This document shows positions 18,601 to 26,516 of a stretch of 64,000 nucleotides of DNA, in pieces. Origin of the DNA: Yinghuangia seranimata (GTDB lineage Bacteria; Actinomycetota; Actinomycetes; Streptomycetales; Streptomycetaceae); contig NZ_JASAOI010000068.1 of assembly GCF_029953285.1 (NCBI RefSeq), forward strand, positions 31,040 through 95,039, written 5' to 3'. Made by a program: the position numbers and the translations under genes. The first letter of the stretch is position 1; each line of letters opens with the position of its first letter. The notes under the pieces are model-generated. The model saw only the letters and a list, made by a program, of their open reading frames with translations, made no database searches and was not told the origin of the DNA.

Positions 18601-19610
18601 CCCCGCACGGCCGCGAGTTCGACGAGCCACGTGCCGTCGGGGAACCGGTCCGCGACACGCACCGCAGTCGCCAGCGCCAGGCGGGTCTTGCCTACGCCTC
18701 CGGGCCCGGTCAGCGTCACCAGGCGGTGCTCGGCCAGCAACGCGGCCGCGCGTTCGACGTCGGCCTCGCGTCCGATCAGCGGGCCGCGCGCGGCGGGCAA
18801 GTTGCCCACTGTCGGCGACGGCTCGGCGGTGGAGGGGGCCGCCACCGGGGCCAGAGAGACGTCCTGTTGGAGGATCGCCTGCCGCAGGGCGGCGAGTTCC
18901 GCCCCCGGGTCGAGACCGAGCTCGTCGGCGAGCCGTTCGCGGAGGTCCTCGTACGAGGCGAGCGCGTCAGCCTGCCGCCCCGCCCGATAGAGCGCGGTGA
19001 CGTGTGCGGCCCGCAGGCGTTCGCGCAGCGGGTGCGCAGCTACGACGTCGGCGAGTTCGTCGGCGACGAGGTGGTGTTCGCCGAGCCCGAGCCGCAGTTC
19101 GGCGCGTTCCTCGACGGCGGACAACCGCTGCTCCTCCAGCCGCGCGGCCGCGGCACGCGCGAACCCCGGGTCCTGGAACTCGGCGAACGCCGGGCCGCGC
19201 CACAGCGCCAGAGCGTCCGTCAGCAACGCGACGCGCGCCCGCGCGTCACCGGTCCCCCGCGCGCGTCCCAGCAGGGCCGCGAACCGCCCGGCGTCGACGG
19301 CCTCGTCGGCGACGCGCAGCTGGTAGCCGGCCGGCAGGTAGGCCACCAGGCCGCGCCCGACGCCCGGTTCGGCCTGTTCGAAGACCCGGCGCAGCTGCGA
19401 CACCTTGGTCTGCAGCGTGTTGCCGGGGTTGCCGGGCACGGCCTCGCCGGGGCCGCCCCACAGGTCGTCGGCGAGCCGGTCGACGGACACCGGCGTTCCG
19501 GCGTGCACCAGCAGGTCGGCGAGCAGCAGCCGCACCTTGGCCTCGGGGACGTTGACGGGACGCCCGTCGTCCGTCCACACCCGCAGCGGGCCCAGCACCT
19601 CGAAACGCAT
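15642..19610 (-). CDS. SARP/BTAD-NB-ARC-TPR regulator (AfsR-like STAND NTPase)
   Basis: 1322 residues. Domains in order: OmpR-type winged helix (1-95), BTAD (97-250), NB-ARC ATPase with Walker A GPGGVGKT at 302-309 and Walker B LLLVLDNCEH near 480, an arginine-finger-like TSREPL segment, then a long TPR-like helical region. Two low-complexity inserts interrupt it: about residues 350-465, inside the ATPase between Walker A and Walker B, and about 827-990 in the TPR part. Such proteins use nucleotide-gated oligomerisation to activate transcription of linked genes. ATG 19610 has only a weak ribosome site; TAGCGT at 19617-19622 sits so close that a leaderless transcript is possible. Divergent from an oxidoreductase, with an 11-bp triple repeat between them. 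Followed by Pr6Pr with a 4-bp gap. Confidence 0.88.
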   Translation of the reverse strand: MRFEVLGPLRVWTDDGRPVNVPEAKVRLLLADLLVHAGTPVSVDRLADDLWGGPGEAVPGNPGNTLQTKVSQLRRVFEQAEPGVGRGLVAYLPAGYQLRVADEAVDAGRFAALLGRARGTGDARARVALLTDALALWRGPAFAEFQDPGFARAAAARLEEQRLSAVEERAELRLGLGEHHLVADELADVVAAHPLRERLRAAHVTALYRAGRQADALASYEDLRERLADELGLDPGAELAALRQAILQQDVSLAPVAAPSTAEPSPTVGNLPAARGPLIGREADVERAAALLAEHRLVTLTGPGGVGKTRLALATAVRVADRFPDGTWLVELAAVRGGVAEAVAAALGVREEGGAVAAAAVDEGATGEGAAGGFTGPGERLDVAVTARAGGGVVGAGPGAVNEEAAGGSTGSEARLDVAGAADVDGGVAGAAIGTVEGHGQGASARSDVNGSRGTGFVGERVPVDPVAVRLAAVLRSRRLLLVLDNCEHVVDEAAALADRLLRHGADLRVLATSREPLALDGEAVSPVAPLAEAEAVRLFVARAEAAAPGFAPDAGERELVAGLCRRLDHLPLALELAAARVRVLGVRGLADRLDDRFRLLAAGRRDAPARQRTLRAVIDWSWEPLNGPERAVLRRLAVFANGATLEAVEAVCRASDEPAVDVLDVVARLVDRSLVTVVEGDAGVRYRLLESVAAYGLERLAEAGESDEVRDRHMAYAVTLAERADAHLYGHDQRTWLRTLDAEAADLRAALDRAVTRGAADEALRLVAAQSWYWLLRGRLTEARRALRLALAVPGGPTQAYADARARLAAFALFAGERELADEAVVDDGGGRWAGSTAASGLAHADRAAGGPVMPAQGEAGSRSAVADVRVAGERRPEDDAVTVSGDGWRDGTTAGGRGPEHLSAASRAGAEGGPGVPSEDRAETTWSPTDRGGLAHGGGATGGPVVPASRDGSGALPALGAGATARGTAGPAGGADVVEPAFASEVGDAATTPGDRAAWLLAFARSGFGSAAEVGGELARLIAAFEASGDRWGRAAALVTRATQAMYRGDLVGLRRDAADSAALFDALGDRWGRVRAGELLGVLAEIGGDYAEAARLLRAGLRGAEELDLPTDAAFHLGRLGRIALLTGDLAGADVFHERARAMAVEQSHETARQFAELGLALAARRRGDLEAAERWLLPWLAWNRRLEVAAGEALVLAELGFVAEQRRDLAAAEARHREGLAAARRTGDPRALALALEGLAGAAAAAGDGVRAAPLLGAAAALRESAGTPLPPAERVDVDRATAAARAVLGADGFAAYEAKGRRGAEAGPLSVIDVFLS

Positions 19611-19665
19611 CCGCCCACGCTAACCCGGCCGTGACCAGCGCCGACGCGGAGCCGCCCGCCCGGTC

Positions 19666-19694
19666 GTGCGCGAACCGTGAGCCGACCGTGCGCG
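19666..19694. promoter_or_regulatory. Triple 11-bp direct repeat, SARP-type binding site
   Basis: GTGCGCG, GTGAGCC and GTGCGCG start at 19666, 19677 and 19688, exactly 11 bp apart with 4-nt spacers AACC, GACC (and GCCC after the third). Heptamers spaced by 4 nt, one helical turn, are the known architecture of SARP/AfsR boxes. The site lies between the SARP-like gene and the divergent oxidoreductase. Confidence 0.55.
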
Positions 19695-19791
19695 GCCCCG
19701 TCCACCGTGGTCCTCGTCGCGCCGACCACCGCCCGAACAGGCGGACCGGCGACCGGAATCAACCCGCCATGCGCACCACCGAGGAGCCCCC

Positions 19792-20841
19792 GTGACCAGC
19801 ACCGCCCCGGCCCCCGCCGACAAGAGCGTCCTCCCCACCCACACCCGCGAGATCCACCTCGCCGCCCGCCCCACGGGTGAGCCCACCGCCGACGCGTTCG
19901 CGCTCGCCACCGCTCCGCTGCCCGAACTCGCCGACGGCCAGGTGCTGGTGCGCAACCGGTGGATGTCGGTCGACCCGTACATGCGCGGCCGCATGAACGA
20001 CGTCCCGTCCTACATGCCGCCGTTCGCCCTGGACGCCCCGCTCGACGGCAGCGCCCTCGGTGAGGTCGTCGCCTCCCGCGCCGCGGACATCCCGGTCGGG
20101 GCGACGGTCGTGCACTTCCTCGGCTGGCGCGAACACGCCGTCGTGGACGGCGCCACCGCGACCGTCGTCGACACGACCCTCGTCCCCGAGCAGGCGTACC
20201 TCGGCGTGCTCGGCGCCACGGGGCTCACCGCCTACGTCGCGCTCACCGACACCGCGCCGGTCCGCGAGGGCGACGTCGTGTTCGTCTCCGCTGCCGCGGG
20301 CGCCGTCGGCAGCGTCGCCGGACAGATCGCCCGCAAGCTGGGCGCCCGCACCGTCATCGGCTCGGCCGGCGGCCCCGCCAAGGCCGCCGCGCTCACCGCC
20401 GACTTCGGCTACGACGCGGCCCTGGACCACCGCGCGGGCGACCTCGCCGCCCAACTCGCCGACGCCGCCCCCGACGGCATCGACGTCTACCTCGACAACG
20501 TCGGCGGCGGCCACCTCCAGGCCGCGATCGGCGCGATGCGGCACGGCGGCCGGATCGCCCTGGTCGGCGCGATCAGCCAGTACAACGCGACCGAGCCCGC
20601 CACGGGCCCGAACAACCTGTACTACGCGGCCGGCCAGGAGATCACCCTCCGTGGCATGCTCATCACCAACCACCTCGCCCGGTTCCCCGAGTGGATCGGC
20701 AAGGCCGCCGAATGGCTGGCCGACGGCTCCCTGCGCACGAAGGAGACCGTCGTCGAAGGCCTCGAGAACGCCCCGACCGCGTTCCGCGACATGATGCGCG
20801 GCGCCAACACCGGCAAGATGCTGGTTCGCCTCAGCGCCTGA
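19792..20841 (+). CDS. NADP-dependent MDR-family oxidoreductase (alkenal/LTB4 reductase-like)
   Basis: 349 residues of the medium-chain reductase group related to 2-alkenal reductase and leukotriene-B4 dehydrogenase (Escherichia coli CurA type). Diagnostic features: MSVDPYMRGRM near residue 60, the nucleotide motif AAAGAVGSVAGQIAR near 165, GSAGG for NADPH, and DNVGGGHLQAAI. No zinc ligands are apparent. GTG 19792 follows GAGGAG at a spacing of 5. It likely reduces activated C=C bonds of enones or enals. It is divergent from the SARP-like regulator and could be a target of the repeat box between them. A strong hairpin follows the stop. Confidence 0.88.
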   Translation: MTSTAPAPADKSVLPTHTREIHLAARPTGEPTADAFALATAPLPELADGQVLVRNRWMSVDPYMRGRMNDVPSYMPPFALDAPLDGSALGEVVASRAADIPVGATVVHFLGWREHAVVDGATATVVDTTLVPEQAYLGVLGATGLTAYVALTDTAPVREGDVVFVSAAAGAVGSVAGQIARKLGARTVIGSAGGPAKAAALTADFGYDAALDHRAGDLAAQLADAAPDGIDVYLDNVGGGHLQAAIGAMRHGGRIALVGAISQYNATEPATGPNNLYYAAGQEITLRGMLITNHLARFPEWIGKAAEWLADGSLRTKETVVEGLENAPTAFRDMMRGANTGKMLVRLSA

Positions 20842-20856
20842 CGACCCCGACCACGA

Positions 20857-20891
20857 CCGAGCCCCTTCGCCGACCAGGCGAGGGGGCTCGG
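20857..20891. terminator. Bidirectional hairpin terminator between MDR and Uma2 genes
   Basis: 15-bp arms CCGAGCCCCTTCGCC and GGCGAGGGGGCTCGG (one position pairs as wobble) with a 5-nt loop GACCA, starting 15 bp after the MDR stop and ending 6 bp before the convergent Uma2 stop. Confidence 0.75.
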
Positions 20892-20897
20892 CGCCGG

Positions 20898-21479
20898 TCA
20901 GCTACGAGCACGCACCAGATCGGCGGGGTCGATCTTGACCGGAAACGGGTGCTCGGCCCGAGCCACGTCACCGGCGTCCACGACACACCGGGTCTCGTAG
21001 TGCCCACGGTCCAGTTCGGTCATGGTGAGGCGAGGCGTCGGCTCCAGCTCGACCCGCCAGTACCACCGCACGCCCGCGTCGGCGTAGAGCTTGGGCTTGA
21101 GCACCGTGTCCGTGCTGCGGTTCGTCGACGCGATCTCCACAACCATGACCACATGTTCCGCCGCAAGGGACACGCCGGCTTCGGCGGCCGCGGCTTCGTC
21201 CGCGACCACGATGTCCGGGATCAGCAACCCGCACGGCGCGATCACGTTGATCGCTTCCAGAACCTCGAACGGCGCCCCGGCGTCGGCTTGGGCCGCCTCG
21301 AGCCGACTGGCGAGTCGCCGCGAGGCGCGCTGATGCGGCAGCGCCGGATTCGGCGACATCAGCAGCATCCCGTCGACGAGTTCGACGCGGTGACTCGTCC
21401 GTGCCGGCAATGCGAGCGCCTGCTCCAACGTCCATTCCGGCGCGCGCAGTTCATCCAATGGGCTGTACGCAACGCTCAT
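20898..21479 (-). CDS. Uma2-family PD-(D/E)XK nuclease-like protein
   Basis: 193 residues. The Uma2 fold is recognised from VELVDGMLLMSPNP, LLIPDIVVAD (metal-binding Asp), VMVVEIAST (Glu of the active site) and KPKLYADAGVRWYWRV near the C-terminus. ATG 21479 has a perfect GGAGGGGG box; an upstream in-frame extension is not needed. These proteins are very abundant in actinomycetes and cyanobacteria as scattered single genes; cellular role is unclear though a nuclease fold is established. It stands alone between the MDR gene and rluB and has its own ~90-bp upstream region. Confidence 0.88.
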   Translation of the reverse strand: MSVAYSPLDELRAPEWTLEQALALPARTSHRVELVDGMLLMSPNPALPHQRASRRLASRLEAAQADAGAPFEVLEAINVIAPCGLLIPDIVVADEAAAAEAGVSLAAEHVVMVVEIASTNRSTDTVLKPKLYADAGVRWYWRVELEPTPRLTMTELDRGHYETRCVVDAGDVARAEHPFPVKIDPADLVRARS

Positions 21480-21573
21480 GACCCCCTCCATCCGGTTGTC
21501 CTGATCGCCGTTACTCTCGCCGTTCGGAACATGCATGTCAGGCAGTCACCGCGCAATCACCCTTGCGGGTTAA

Positions 21574-22635
21574 TCAGAGGCCGACCTCGCGGAACAGCAG
21601 GCCGATCTCCTCGTTCGACAGCCGCCGGGTGCGGCCCGGGCGCTGGTCGCCGAGTTGGATCGGGCCGAACTTCGTGCGCACCAGGCGCTCGACGGGGAAG
21701 CCCAGCTCGGCCAGCATGCGCCGGACGATGTGCTTGCGGCCCTCGTGCAGCACGACCTCGACCATGTAGGTCTTGCCGAGCTGGTCGATGATGCGGAAGC
21801 TGTCGGCGCGCGCCAGACCGTCGTCGAGCTCGACGCCTTCCTTGAGGCGCTTGCCCAGGTCGCGCGGGATCGGGCCCTGGATCTGCGCGAGGTACGTCTT
21901 GCGGACCTCGTAGCTCGGGTGCGTCAGGCGGTTCGACAGCTCACCGTGGTTGGTGAGCAGGATCAGGCCCTCGGTCTCGGTGTCGAGGCGGCCGACGTGG
22001 AACAGGCGCTGCTCGTGGTCGGTGATGTACTCCGCCAGCGTCGGGCGGCCCTCCGGGTCGAACATGGTCGACACAACGCCCGCGGGCTTGTTCAGCGCGA
22101 TGTAGACCTCGCCGCTGGACGTCGGGATGCGCAGGCCGTCGACCTTGATCTCGGCCTTCGCCGGGTCGACCCGCAGGCCCTGCTCGCGGACGACCTGGCC
22201 GTCGACCTCGACGCGGCCCATCTCGATCAGCTCTTCGCACGCGCGGCGGCTGCCGATGCCGGCCTGCGCCATGACCTTCTGCAGGCGGACGCCCTCCTGG
22301 GCCTCGCGCGGCGTACGCGGCTGCTCGCGCACGACCGTCGGACGCCGGTCCGGACGCCCGGTCCCCGTGCCCTGCCCCTTGCCGCGCCCGCCGCCGGAAC
22401 CCTGGCCCTGGCCGTAGCCGCCGCCCTGGCCGCCCGAACGGGACCCGCCGCCGTAGCCGCCGCCCTGGCCGCCGGAACCCCGGCCACCGCCCGAGGCGCC
22501 CCGTCCGGACCCCGCGCCGCGACCCTCACCACCGGCGCCGCGGCCGCCCCGCGGGGCGCCCGAGCGCTCGTCGCGGTTGTTGCCCGCGCCGCGGTAGTTT
22601 CCTCGGCCGGAGCCCTGCCTGCCTGTGCCAGCCAT
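21574..22635 (-). CDS. rluB: rRNA pseudouridine synthase (RsuA/RluB family)
   Basis: 353 residues. The N-terminal ~105 are Gly/Arg/Ser-rich RGG-like repeats (GGQGGGYGGGSRSGGQGG), then an S4 RNA-binding domain (VRLQKVMAQAGIGSRRACEE) and the catalytic domain with GRLDTETEGLILLTN, whose Asp is the catalytic residue. It modifies 23S or 16S rRNA after transcription; which uridine cannot be read here. ATG 22635 shares its A with the TGA of scpB, so translation is coupled. The place at the end of the scpAB operon is conserved in actinobacteria. The long RGG tail is unusual for bacterial enzymes of this type but probably adds RNA affinity. Confidence 0.9.
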   Translation of the reverse strand: MAGTGRQGSGRGNYRGAGNNRDERSGAPRGGRGAGGEGRGAGSGRGASGGGRGSGGQGGGYGGGSRSGGQGGGYGQGQGSGGGRGKGQGTGTGRPDRRPTVVREQPRTPREAQEGVRLQKVMAQAGIGSRRACEELIEMGRVEVDGQVVREQGLRVDPAKAEIKVDGLRIPTSSGEVYIALNKPAGVVSTMFDPEGRPTLAEYITDHEQRLFHVGRLDTETEGLILLTNHGELSNRLTHPSYEVRKTYLAQIQGPIPRDLGKRLKEGVELDDGLARADSFRIIDQLGKTYMVEVVLHEGRKHIVRRMLAELGFPVERLVRTKFGPIQLGDQRPGRTRRLSNEEIGLLFREVGL

Positions 22636-24383
22636 CAATCGTCCGTAGTCGTCTGACCGGTCTCCTCCGCCGTCGCCCGCGGCGCGGGAACGGGGTCGTG
22701 ACCGGTGTCGGTGGGGTCGTCGGCCGCGGGGGCGGGGTCTGCGGGAGCGCCGTCGTCGGGCTCCTCGGCGTCCGCCGCCGCGGGGTCTTCCCCACCAGTA
22801 TCCCCGGTTCCGGCCTCCAGCGGCGCCACCGGGCCCGGCGAGCGCAACGGGAACCCGCCGAGCTCGCCCTCGGTCTCCGCCTCCAGCGCCTCGACGTCGG
22901 GCAGGAACGGCGCCAACTCGGGCAACTCGTCGAGGCTCCCCAGGCCCATGCGCTCGAGGAAGAAGTCCGTCGTGCGGTAGAGGAACGCCCCGGTTTCCGG
23001 CTCCGTCCCGTACTCCTCGACGAGCCCACGCGCGAGCAGCGTCCGCATGACGCCGTCGCAGTTGACCCCGCGCACCGCCGAGATCCGGCTCCGACTGACC
23101 GGCTGCCGGTACGCGACGACGGCGAGCGTCTCCAACGCGGCCTGCGTCAGCTTCGACTGCTGCCCGTCGAGGACGAACTTCTCCACGGCTTCGGCGTGCT
23201 CGGGCCGCGTGTAGAACCGCCAGCCACCCGCCACCTGACGCAGATCGAACCCCCGCCCCTGCGCGGTGTACTCGGCCGACAACTCCCGCAGCGCCGACAG
23301 CACGGTCTCGGTGGGCTGCTCGAGGACCTGCGCGAGCACGATGTCCGGAACAGGGTTCTCGACGACCATGAGGACGGCCTCGAGCTGCGGCTTGAGGAAC
23401 GAGGGATCCCCGACGGCGCTGACGACCGCGCCGGAGTCGGCCACCACATCGACGGCCGCCTCAGCCGCAGCGCCGGCGGCGTCACCGGAACCGGCCGCCG
23501 CGCCGGCGGCGGCGCCCGCCGCATCGTCGACAGCGGCCTCGCCCGCAGAGGTCTCGACGGCCTCGGTAGAGGCTTCGCGCCCGCCCGCCTGCATGTCTGT
23601 GCTGGATCCGGCAACGCCGGTGGTGGCCTCCTCGTCGCCGCGCGCAGCGTCGGCGACGGATTCGTTCGCGCTCGCGCCGTGAGCACCCGTGACCGGGGAA
23701 GCTCTGCCGTTCATGGGCTCGGCATCGCCGCGCGCAGCGCCGGCGGTACCGGCGGCCGCTTCGTCGCCGCCCGCCCGAGGCGCATGATGCACGCCTGCGC
23801 CCCCGCTGGCGTGCATGCCCGAGGGGGCAGCGTCGTGCCGGTCGGGGCGCGGAGCATTGGCTGCGGCCTGCGGGTCGGGCTCCGCCTCGGTGTCGCGGCG
23901 GCCGTCGTCCACATCTGCGGCCGCGTCAGGCGCCGGCGCAGCCGTCACAGCTTCGCTGTGGCCGGCGTCCTCGCCCGTGTCGGAGCCGGGAACCGCGTCG
24001 GCGGCCGCACTCTCGGCAGCGGCTTCGTTCCCCTGGGCGCCGGCGGTCTCGTCGGTCGCCTCGCCCTCGTCCGACGCCGCGGCATCGGCGGAGCCCCCGG
24101 CCGGGTCGGCTTCGACGTCGGTGGGGTTCTCGTCGGGGCGATGCGCGCCGATCGTCCCGTGGGCCTCTGCTCGGGGCTCGGGGAGGGCGTCCGCTTCCGG
24201 CCAGGCCGCCGCCTCCGGGTCGCGGGCGTGGCTGTGTTCGATTTCGGGCTCGTCGGTGTCCGCGTTCTCACGCGGTATGGGCAGCGCGGCGGTGTCCGTG
24301 CCCGTCGGGTCCGGGCGTGGGGGCGACGCGGGGGTGGGCGGCGGGTCGTCGGGCGGTTCGATCCAGAACCCGTCGTCGCTCAT
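22635..24383 (-). CDS. scpB: Segregation and condensation protein B with long acidic N-terminal extension
   Basis: 582 residues, versus about 200 for usual ScpB. The condensin-accessory core occupies roughly residues 330-520: PQLEAVLMVVENPVPDIVLA, LTQAALETLAVVAYRQPVSR and GVNCDGVMRTLLARGLVEE, i.e. two winged helices that bind ScpA. The first ~325 residues are Ala/Glu/Asp/Gly-rich with short repeats including DAARGDEEA and AARGDAEP. ATG 24383 overlaps the scpA stop by 4 nt (ATGA), which fixes the start and shows coupling. Acts with ScpA and SMC in chromosome compaction. The extension is in frame, without stop codons, so it appears real, not a misannotated start. Confidence 0.92.
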   Translation of the reverse strand: MSDDGFWIEPPDDPPPTPASPPRPDPTGTDTAALPIPRENADTDEPEIEHSHARDPEAAAWPEADALPEPRAEAHGTIGAHRPDENPTDVEADPAGGSADAAASDEGEATDETAGAQGNEAAAESAAADAVPGSDTGEDAGHSEAVTAAPAPDAAADVDDGRRDTEAEPDPQAAANAPRPDRHDAAPSGMHASGGAGVHHAPRAGGDEAAAGTAGAARGDAEPMNGRASPVTGAHGASANESVADAARGDEEATTGVAGSSTDMQAGGREASTEAVETSAGEAAVDDAAGAAAGAAAGSGDAAGAAAEAAVDVVADSGAVVSAVGDPSFLKPQLEAVLMVVENPVPDIVLAQVLEQPTETVLSALRELSAEYTAQGRGFDLRQVAGGWRFYTRPEHAEAVEKFVLDGQQSKLTQAALETLAVVAYRQPVSRSRISAVRGVNCDGVMRTLLARGLVEEYGTEPETGAFLYRTTDFFLERMGLGSLDELPELAPFLPDVEALEAETEGELGGFPLRSPGPVAPLEAGTGDTGGEDPAAADAEEPDDGAPADPAPAADDPTDTGHDPVPAPRATAEETGQTTTDD

Positions 24384-25549
24384 ACCGGTTCCTCCACGTC
24401 GTCGCGCTGTTCTTCGGGTTCCGCCGAGGCCTCGGGTCCGTCCGGCGCGGGCGCGGTGCCGTCCGCCTCGTCGAACTCCGCGCCCACCTCGGGTGCGTCG
24501 GTGTCGCCGCCGGTCCACCGCACGTGCAGTTCGCCGAGCGCCTCGACCTGGTCGAACCCGACGGCGGCCTCGCGGAACAGCTCCAGCAGGCACAGGAACC
24601 GCGCGATGACGTGCAGGTTGTCGGGGCAGTCGTCCGTGAGCGCACGGAACGTCAAAGCCCCGTGCCGGCGGAGCCGTTCGACGACGATCGCGGACTGCTC
24701 GCGGACGCTGACCCGCTGCACGTGGATGTGCTCGATCGAGACGAGCTTGGGTTCCTTCGGCGTCATCGCGCGCGCGGCCAGGCGCGCGAACTTGTCGAGG
24801 TCCATCTTGATGACGATCTCGGGCAGCAGCCCCGTGTACCGCTCCTCGAGCGGGACGGAGCGCGGGTAGCGGCGGCCTTCCTTCGCCCAGCGGTCCTCGA
24901 AGATCGACGCGATCTCCTTGTACGCACGGTATTGCAGCAGTCGCGCGAACAGCAGGTCGCGGGCCTCCAGGAGGGCGAGGTCCTCTTCGTCCTCGACCTC
25001 GGCGGCGGGCAGCAGCCGTGCGGCCTTGAGGTCGAGGAGTGTGGCGGCGACGACGAGGAACTCGGTGGCGACGCCGAGGTCCCAGTCGGGCCCCTGCGCG
25101 CGGATGTACGCGATGAACTCGTCGGTGACCTTCGACAGCGACACCTCGGTCACGTCGAGCTTGTGCTTGGCGATCAGGCCGAGCAGCAGGTCGAAGGGGC
25201 CCTCGAAGTTGTCGAGCCGGACGGCGAATCCTTTGTGCTCGGACTCGGCGCCCGGCGTCGCTGCCGTCGGCCCGACGGGTCCGGCGTCCACCACGGCGAC
25301 CACGGCGGACTCCTGGACGGCTTCCGCAGCCGCCTCGGGCACCTCGGCGGGTTCCGCCGCCCCGGCCTCCGGCTCCGGCTCCACCGCCTCGACGACCGGT
25401 TCCGCCCGCTCAGCCGCTTCCGCGGCCGTCTCGACGGCCTCCGTCGGCTCGACCGGCTCGTCCGGTCCGGCCGGAGGTGCCGTCGGCTCGGCCCCCGGTC
25501 CGCGTCCGAGGGCGCGGCGGGCGGGCGGTACGGAGTTCGCGGTGGGCAT
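24380..25549 (-). CDS. scpA: Segregation and condensation protein A (kleisin)
   Basis: 389 residues. Kleisin that bridges the SMC heads. The N-terminal ~105 residues are a Glu/Ala/Pro-rich low-complexity stretch; the core begins at FAVRLDNFEGPFDLLLGLI and continues with LLDLKAARLLP and the C-terminal winged helix (LTFRALTDDC, FLCLLELFREAAVGFDQ). ATG 25549 is the first start in frame; no strong ribosome site is visible, and a later start nearer residue 100 would also leave the core intact. It overlaps scpB by 4 nt. The 286-bp space to the upstream parA-partner gene has no supported gene and should hold its promoter. Confidence 0.92.
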   Translation of the reverse strand: MPTANSVPPARRALGRGPGAEPTAPPAGPDEPVEPTEAVETAAEAAERAEPVVEAVEPEPEAGAAEPAEVPEAAAEAVQESAVVAVVDAGPVGPTAATPGAESEHKGFAVRLDNFEGPFDLLLGLIAKHKLDVTEVSLSKVTDEFIAYIRAQGPDWDLGVATEFLVVAATLLDLKAARLLPAAEVEDEEDLALLEARDLLFARLLQYRAYKEIASIFEDRWAKEGRRYPRSVPLEERYTGLLPEIVIKMDLDKFARLAARAMTPKEPKLVSIEHIHVQRVSVREQSAIVVERLRRHGALTFRALTDDCPDNLHVIARFLCLLELFREAAVGFDQVEALGELHVRWTGGDTDAPEVGAEFDEADGTAPAPDGPEASAEPEEQRDDVEEPV

Positions 25550-25835
25550 CGGGGTCCATGGTGCTGGGCGGGGACGTACCGGACGAGTCGCCCCGCCGGA
25601 GAGGAACGGATTTTCCTCCGGAACCCGTCGCCCGACAAGTGGACCGCGGCCGAACGGGACACGACCCGTGCCCGGAAACTCGGCCGGGGCGGGTCCGCGC
25701 GCCGAGTGTCTCGGCAGCGGATCCGCCCCGCTCGTCGCCGTGTCGCGATGATCCGGTCAACAGCCCGGCCGTCGGCCGTACCGTCACCCGGTCGGAGGCC
25801 GTCCAGAGCCCCGCCGGAGCGCCGTCGGCGCCCTG

Positions 25836-26516
25836 TCAGTGCCCCGGTGCCGCGCCCGGCCCCGGTCCGCCGCGCAACCGCCGCACCAGGATGCTCGCTT
25901 CGCCGCGGGCCTCCAGGTCGGCGAGGACGACCGCGATGGCCTCGCGCACTATCCGACCGCGGTCCACCGCGAGCCCGAAGTCGCCGCGGAGCGTGAGCCG
26001 GGCGTGTTCGAGGTCCATGAGTTCCTCGGCCGACACGTACACGGTGATCTTCTCGTCGTGCCGTTCCCGCCCGCTGGGGCGGCGCTGCACGCGGCCGCGC
26101 CGGGGGGCGGCGGCGGGGCGTGCCGTGGCCGCGCCGCCGGCGGGTTCGCGCGCGGGCGCGGGCACGGCGGTGCGCTGCTCGAGCATCCCGGCGGCGGCGC
26201 GCTCGGCGGCGAGCCGGGACTCCTGGTGGGCCTGGGCGATGACCGCGGCCTGTTCGTCGCCGGGACCGGTCGAACCGGCGGCGTCGTGGCCGGTGTTGTG
26301 CGGTCCGCTGTGCTCGGCCTCGGCGTCGCCGCCGTTGGCGGGGCCGGGGACGGCACGTGCGTGGCCGTTGCCGTTTCCGGACACCGCGCCCGGGACGCCC
26401 GACGCTCCGCCGGCCGCCGCGCCGTCGGCGCCCGCCGGCTCCGCGGCCTGCGGGCGCGCGGGCAGTCCGGCGCCCCCGGTGGTGCGGAACAGCTCGTCGG
26501 CGCCCGGAAGACTCAC
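25836..26516 (-). CDS. ParA-partner protein with C-terminal ribbon-helix-helix-like domain
   Basis: 226 residues from GTG 26516, overlapping the parA stop by 4 nt (GTGA). Residues 1-155 are a disordered, Gly/Ala-rich stretch; the conserved part is the last ~65: KITVYVSAEELMDLEHARL, LAVDRGRIVREAIAVVLADL and SILVRRLRG. A short strand followed by two helices is the ribbon-helix-helix layout, so DNA binding is likely. Overlap with parA and the absence of a parB here suggest it is the DNA-binding partner of this ParA, much like small centromere-binding proteins of plasmid systems. The family is, to my knowledge, uncharacterised in Streptomyces, where the same neighbour order occurs. Confidence 0.75.
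   Translation of the reverse strand: MSLPGADELFRTTGGAGLPARPQAAEPAGADGAAAGGASGVPGAVSGNGNGHARAVPGPANGGDAEAEHSGPHNTGHDAAGSTGPGDEQAAVIAQAHQESRLAAERAAAGMLEQRTAVPAPAREPAGGAATARPAAAPRRGRVQRRPSGRERHDEKITVYVSAEELMDLEHARLTLRGDFGLAVDRGRIVREAIAVVLADLEARGEASILVRRLRGGPGPGAAPGH

Noticed and set aside
20898..21479. Uma2-type nuclease considered as part of a defence system
   Set aside because: It is a single gene with its own terminator and no partner; such genes are scattered widely in actinomycetes.
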